Below are positions 60,190-64,000 of a DNA stretch of 64,000 nt, in pieces. The notes under the pieces were generated by a model. It had not been told where the DNA came from and made no database searches. It was given only the letters and a program-made list of their open reading frames with translations. Every line of letters begins with the position of its first letter. Position 1 is the stretch's first letter. A program made the position numbers and the translations under genes. The stretch comes from Ipomoea triloba (lineage: Eukaryota > Streptophyta > Magnoliopsida > Solanales > Convolvulaceae): the NCBI RefSeq assembly GCF_003576645.1, contig NC_044922.1, positions 8,962,538-9,026,537 on the forward strand, written 5' to 3'.

Positions 60190-61216
60190 TTAAAAGAGTT
60201 AATTTCATTTTTGGTCCTAGATTTATAGGTGGTAATCCACTTTTAGTCATTCTTTTTCAAAACACTTCTTTTTGATCCTAGTATTATTATGACATGACCA
60301 TTTTTGTCATCCGTCAACAAAATCGTTGAAATGTCCTAAAATACAATGACATTTTTCAGTGAACCACGAGTGAGCATAGAACGTAAACCCTTTGAGGCTG
60401 GAGGACCAGTTGACCATCAATGATTTGTAGCAAGGTCGGGAGTTGCGAAGGAGGAAAGCCTTTAGTTTGGAGACATGAAATACATTATGAATTTTTCAAT
60501 TCTCAAGCAGTTTTACTCTGTATACCACAGGACCATTGCGTTGCAAAATTTTATTAGGACCATACCATCTCGGGGATAACTTATGGAATTGTCTAGGGGT
60601 AAGAGAATGTTGCTTGTAGTGTTGTAGACGAATCTAAACCCACTGATTAGGCTCAAAGTTTACTTCCTTGTGATGATTATCATATTGTTCTCGCATATGA
60701 GCCTGAGCCTCGTGAAGGTGATGACGTGCATGGGCCAGAATTTCATCTCGCGTCTGTAGGAACTCATCCACAGTAGCTACTCGAGCAGTGACTAATTCAA
60801 AAGGGATTAGGTGAGGAGGATTACAACCATAGACCACCTGAAACGGGGTTGTCTTGAGGGAAAAGTGAAATGAAGTATTATACCAATACTCTACCCATAG
60901 AAGAGCGTTTACCCAATGACTTGGATAACTACTAACAAGACACCACAAGTACATCGCAATTGTGTGATTAACCACCTCCGTTTAACCATCGCAATTGTTA
61001 TCGATCCCTAGTCCAAGTTAACCACTCATGCTCCCTCAACTTTCAAATGTGAAGGACCACGACGGGTTAAAATATGATAGTTGAAGGACTATTGATGGTT
61101 ACCTTGAACCACTAATGGTAACAATTTGAAAGTCGAAGGACCGTGTGTTCAATTTAAATGTTTAGAACTAAACGTGTCAAAATCACTGTATTCAGAGAAC
61201 CCCAGATTATATTAAC
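60190..61216. mobile_element. Composite repeat: MULE-like ends around a gypsy fragment
   Basis: GAGTTAATTTCATTTTTGGTC at 60189 and ATATTAACTCTC at 61206 are weakly inverted and resemble the MULE-MITE ends at 50854-51371. Phrases such as GGTCCTAGAT, GAAAGTCGAAGGACC and CAACTTTCAAATG on the two arms support this. The gypsy integrase fragment fills the middle. No target duplication is evident, so the element call is tentative. Confidence 0.4.
60334..60988 (-). pseudogene. Ty3/gypsy integrase fragment, copy 2
   Basis: Nearly identical to 1-655, including the block NQWV to MVNHTIAMYLW (60634-60975) and the same disabling stops. It ends at CCGTTTAACCATC, where copy 1 continues into the integrase core. 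Here it abuts unrelated sequence with GCAATTGTTATCGATCCCTA. Confidence 0.88.
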
Positions 61217-61309
61217 TCTCTTGTCTTAATTTAACTTACTGTAGTTTTAGGCTTTCTGATTGTGCTTTGTAATATGTATCAATTGATTGGAATTGAGTGT
61301 TTACATTGA

Positions 61310-63044
<1,735 letters not shown>

Positions 63045-63675
63045 AGGCGAAATGCTACCGGGGATGTCCTCCAAATATGTGTAACTTAAGTGTTTTAAAT
63101 TTTTCATTATTCTTGATTCAATAAGTTGTTCGCAAGGAACGTAGTATTGTAGTTTGTGCTTGTCCAGTGGTTAACTGGTTATGAATCTTTTAATTTGTAA
63201 ATATATTAATATTAATTAGACAGATTGATGTAAGGGGAAACTGTATTGTAATGTCTACTTTGGTTTCAAGCTGTTTTTCTGTTAAGTTTACAGAGCATCA
63301 TTTCTATGTTTTTTGCATGTTATGTTCTGTTTGTCAGTTATCATGAATTTGAGAAGGTATGGTGATCTCCTCTATCTCTCTCTCTATTCATGTGGTTGTG
63401 GGAAGTACAGATCAGTTACAGAGAAACATTATGTATGCATTTAAGGTTTTTGTATAAACATGTCACTAATTTACGTACAATAGTGAAAGACTATCTGTCA
63501 TCTTGTGTCGGAGCAAACCAACGAGGGCATCAGAAGCGTCCGTCAAGTTTAATTCATGGATGATGGGTACAAACTCACTCCTGTAAAGCCTGCAGTTGAT
63601 GAGCACAAATACAAACAAGAATCCATTAACAACCTAGAAATTGAAAAAAAATTATGGTTTACTAACACAAATTTA

Positions 63676-63933
63676 TCTCCCTCCGTCCCATTTTATGTGT
63701 CTGGTTTGGTTAACGAGTCTTGACTGAAGTTATTTTTAATTCAAATTTTCATAATATTAAGTTTAATATTAATATACAAATTTTATATATTAAGAAATTA
63801 CACTAAAAGTACTATTAAACACAAAAATTAAATTTAAAAATAAATAAATAATACTAAAGAAAATAAATAAAGAAAAAAGAATTTGTTTGACCAATGTATG
63901 GTAAGTAAGACATATAAAATAGGACAGAGGGAG
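63676..63933. mobile_element. Stowaway MITE, copy 2
   Basis: Same as 3582-3839 with TA flanks. Confidence 0.85.
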
Positions 63934-63935
63934 TA

Positions 63936-64000
<65 letters not shown>
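63936..64000. repeat. (TA)n microsatellite at window end
   Basis: TA repeat running off the window, matching 3842-3906. Confidence 0.95.

Overview
The window is nuclear DNA of a flowering plant, most likely a eudicot. It is AT-rich, has intron-containing plant genes with GT/AG junctions, and carries a dense load of plant transposons. The best-preserved host gene is a cinnamate 4-hydroxylase (C4H, CYP73A) at 52874-55570, the P450 that commits phenylalanine-derived carbon to lignin and flavonoids. I cannot fix the genus. A lamiid asterid is possible, but that is only an impression.

Layout. 1-1666: decayed Ty3/gypsy remnant, joined at a single N to the last two exons of a UBC8/UBC10-type ubiquitin E2. 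3582-4267: a Stowaway MITE, then a MITE sitting inside a (TA)n array. 4429-5665: a four-exon gene for a small secreted Cys-rich protein (minus strand). 5200-12380: a SINE, tandem repeats, terminal-inverted-repeat elements, a foldback built of GGTGCACC-rich minisatellite, and poorly recognisable repeat DNA. 12394-19661: a complete, target-site-bounded L1-type LINE (minus strand) interrupted by a PIF/Harbinger element. 20215-36100: a MULE-type region with an Ulp1-MULE-like ORF fragment (plus) converging on a FAR1-type transposase relic (minus). Between them lie a 735-bp tandem array and a CACTA element that has captured exons resembling proteasome beta-7 (PBB) and the SnRK1 subunit SNF4. 37000-47400: a chain of MITEs, SINE, tandem duplications and GGTGCACC elements, ending in a 1,048-bp MULE with a 9-bp target duplication. 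48250-52560: (TA)n arrays, a GC-rich repeat and a near-palindromic 518-bp MULE-MITE. 52745-55570: C4H with its promoter. 56000-61300: further MITEs and a gypsy fragment. 61338-63044: three 3' exons of the same E2, co-linear without indels with 1668-3905 at an offset of 60,094 bp.

Assembly caution. Seven single Ns occur (1667, 23191, 29919, 42632, 43429, 43841, 47341). Most abut a sequence repeated elsewhere in the window, so several duplications here are probably unmerged contig ends or haplotypes.

Most worth a second look: an identical 42-bp in-frame tandem duplication in C4H just before the K-helix; the CACTA transduplication of two gene fragments in splicing-compatible order; TA-array-specific MITEs with a paralogous empty site in the window; and an HPN-to-HSN change in the E2.
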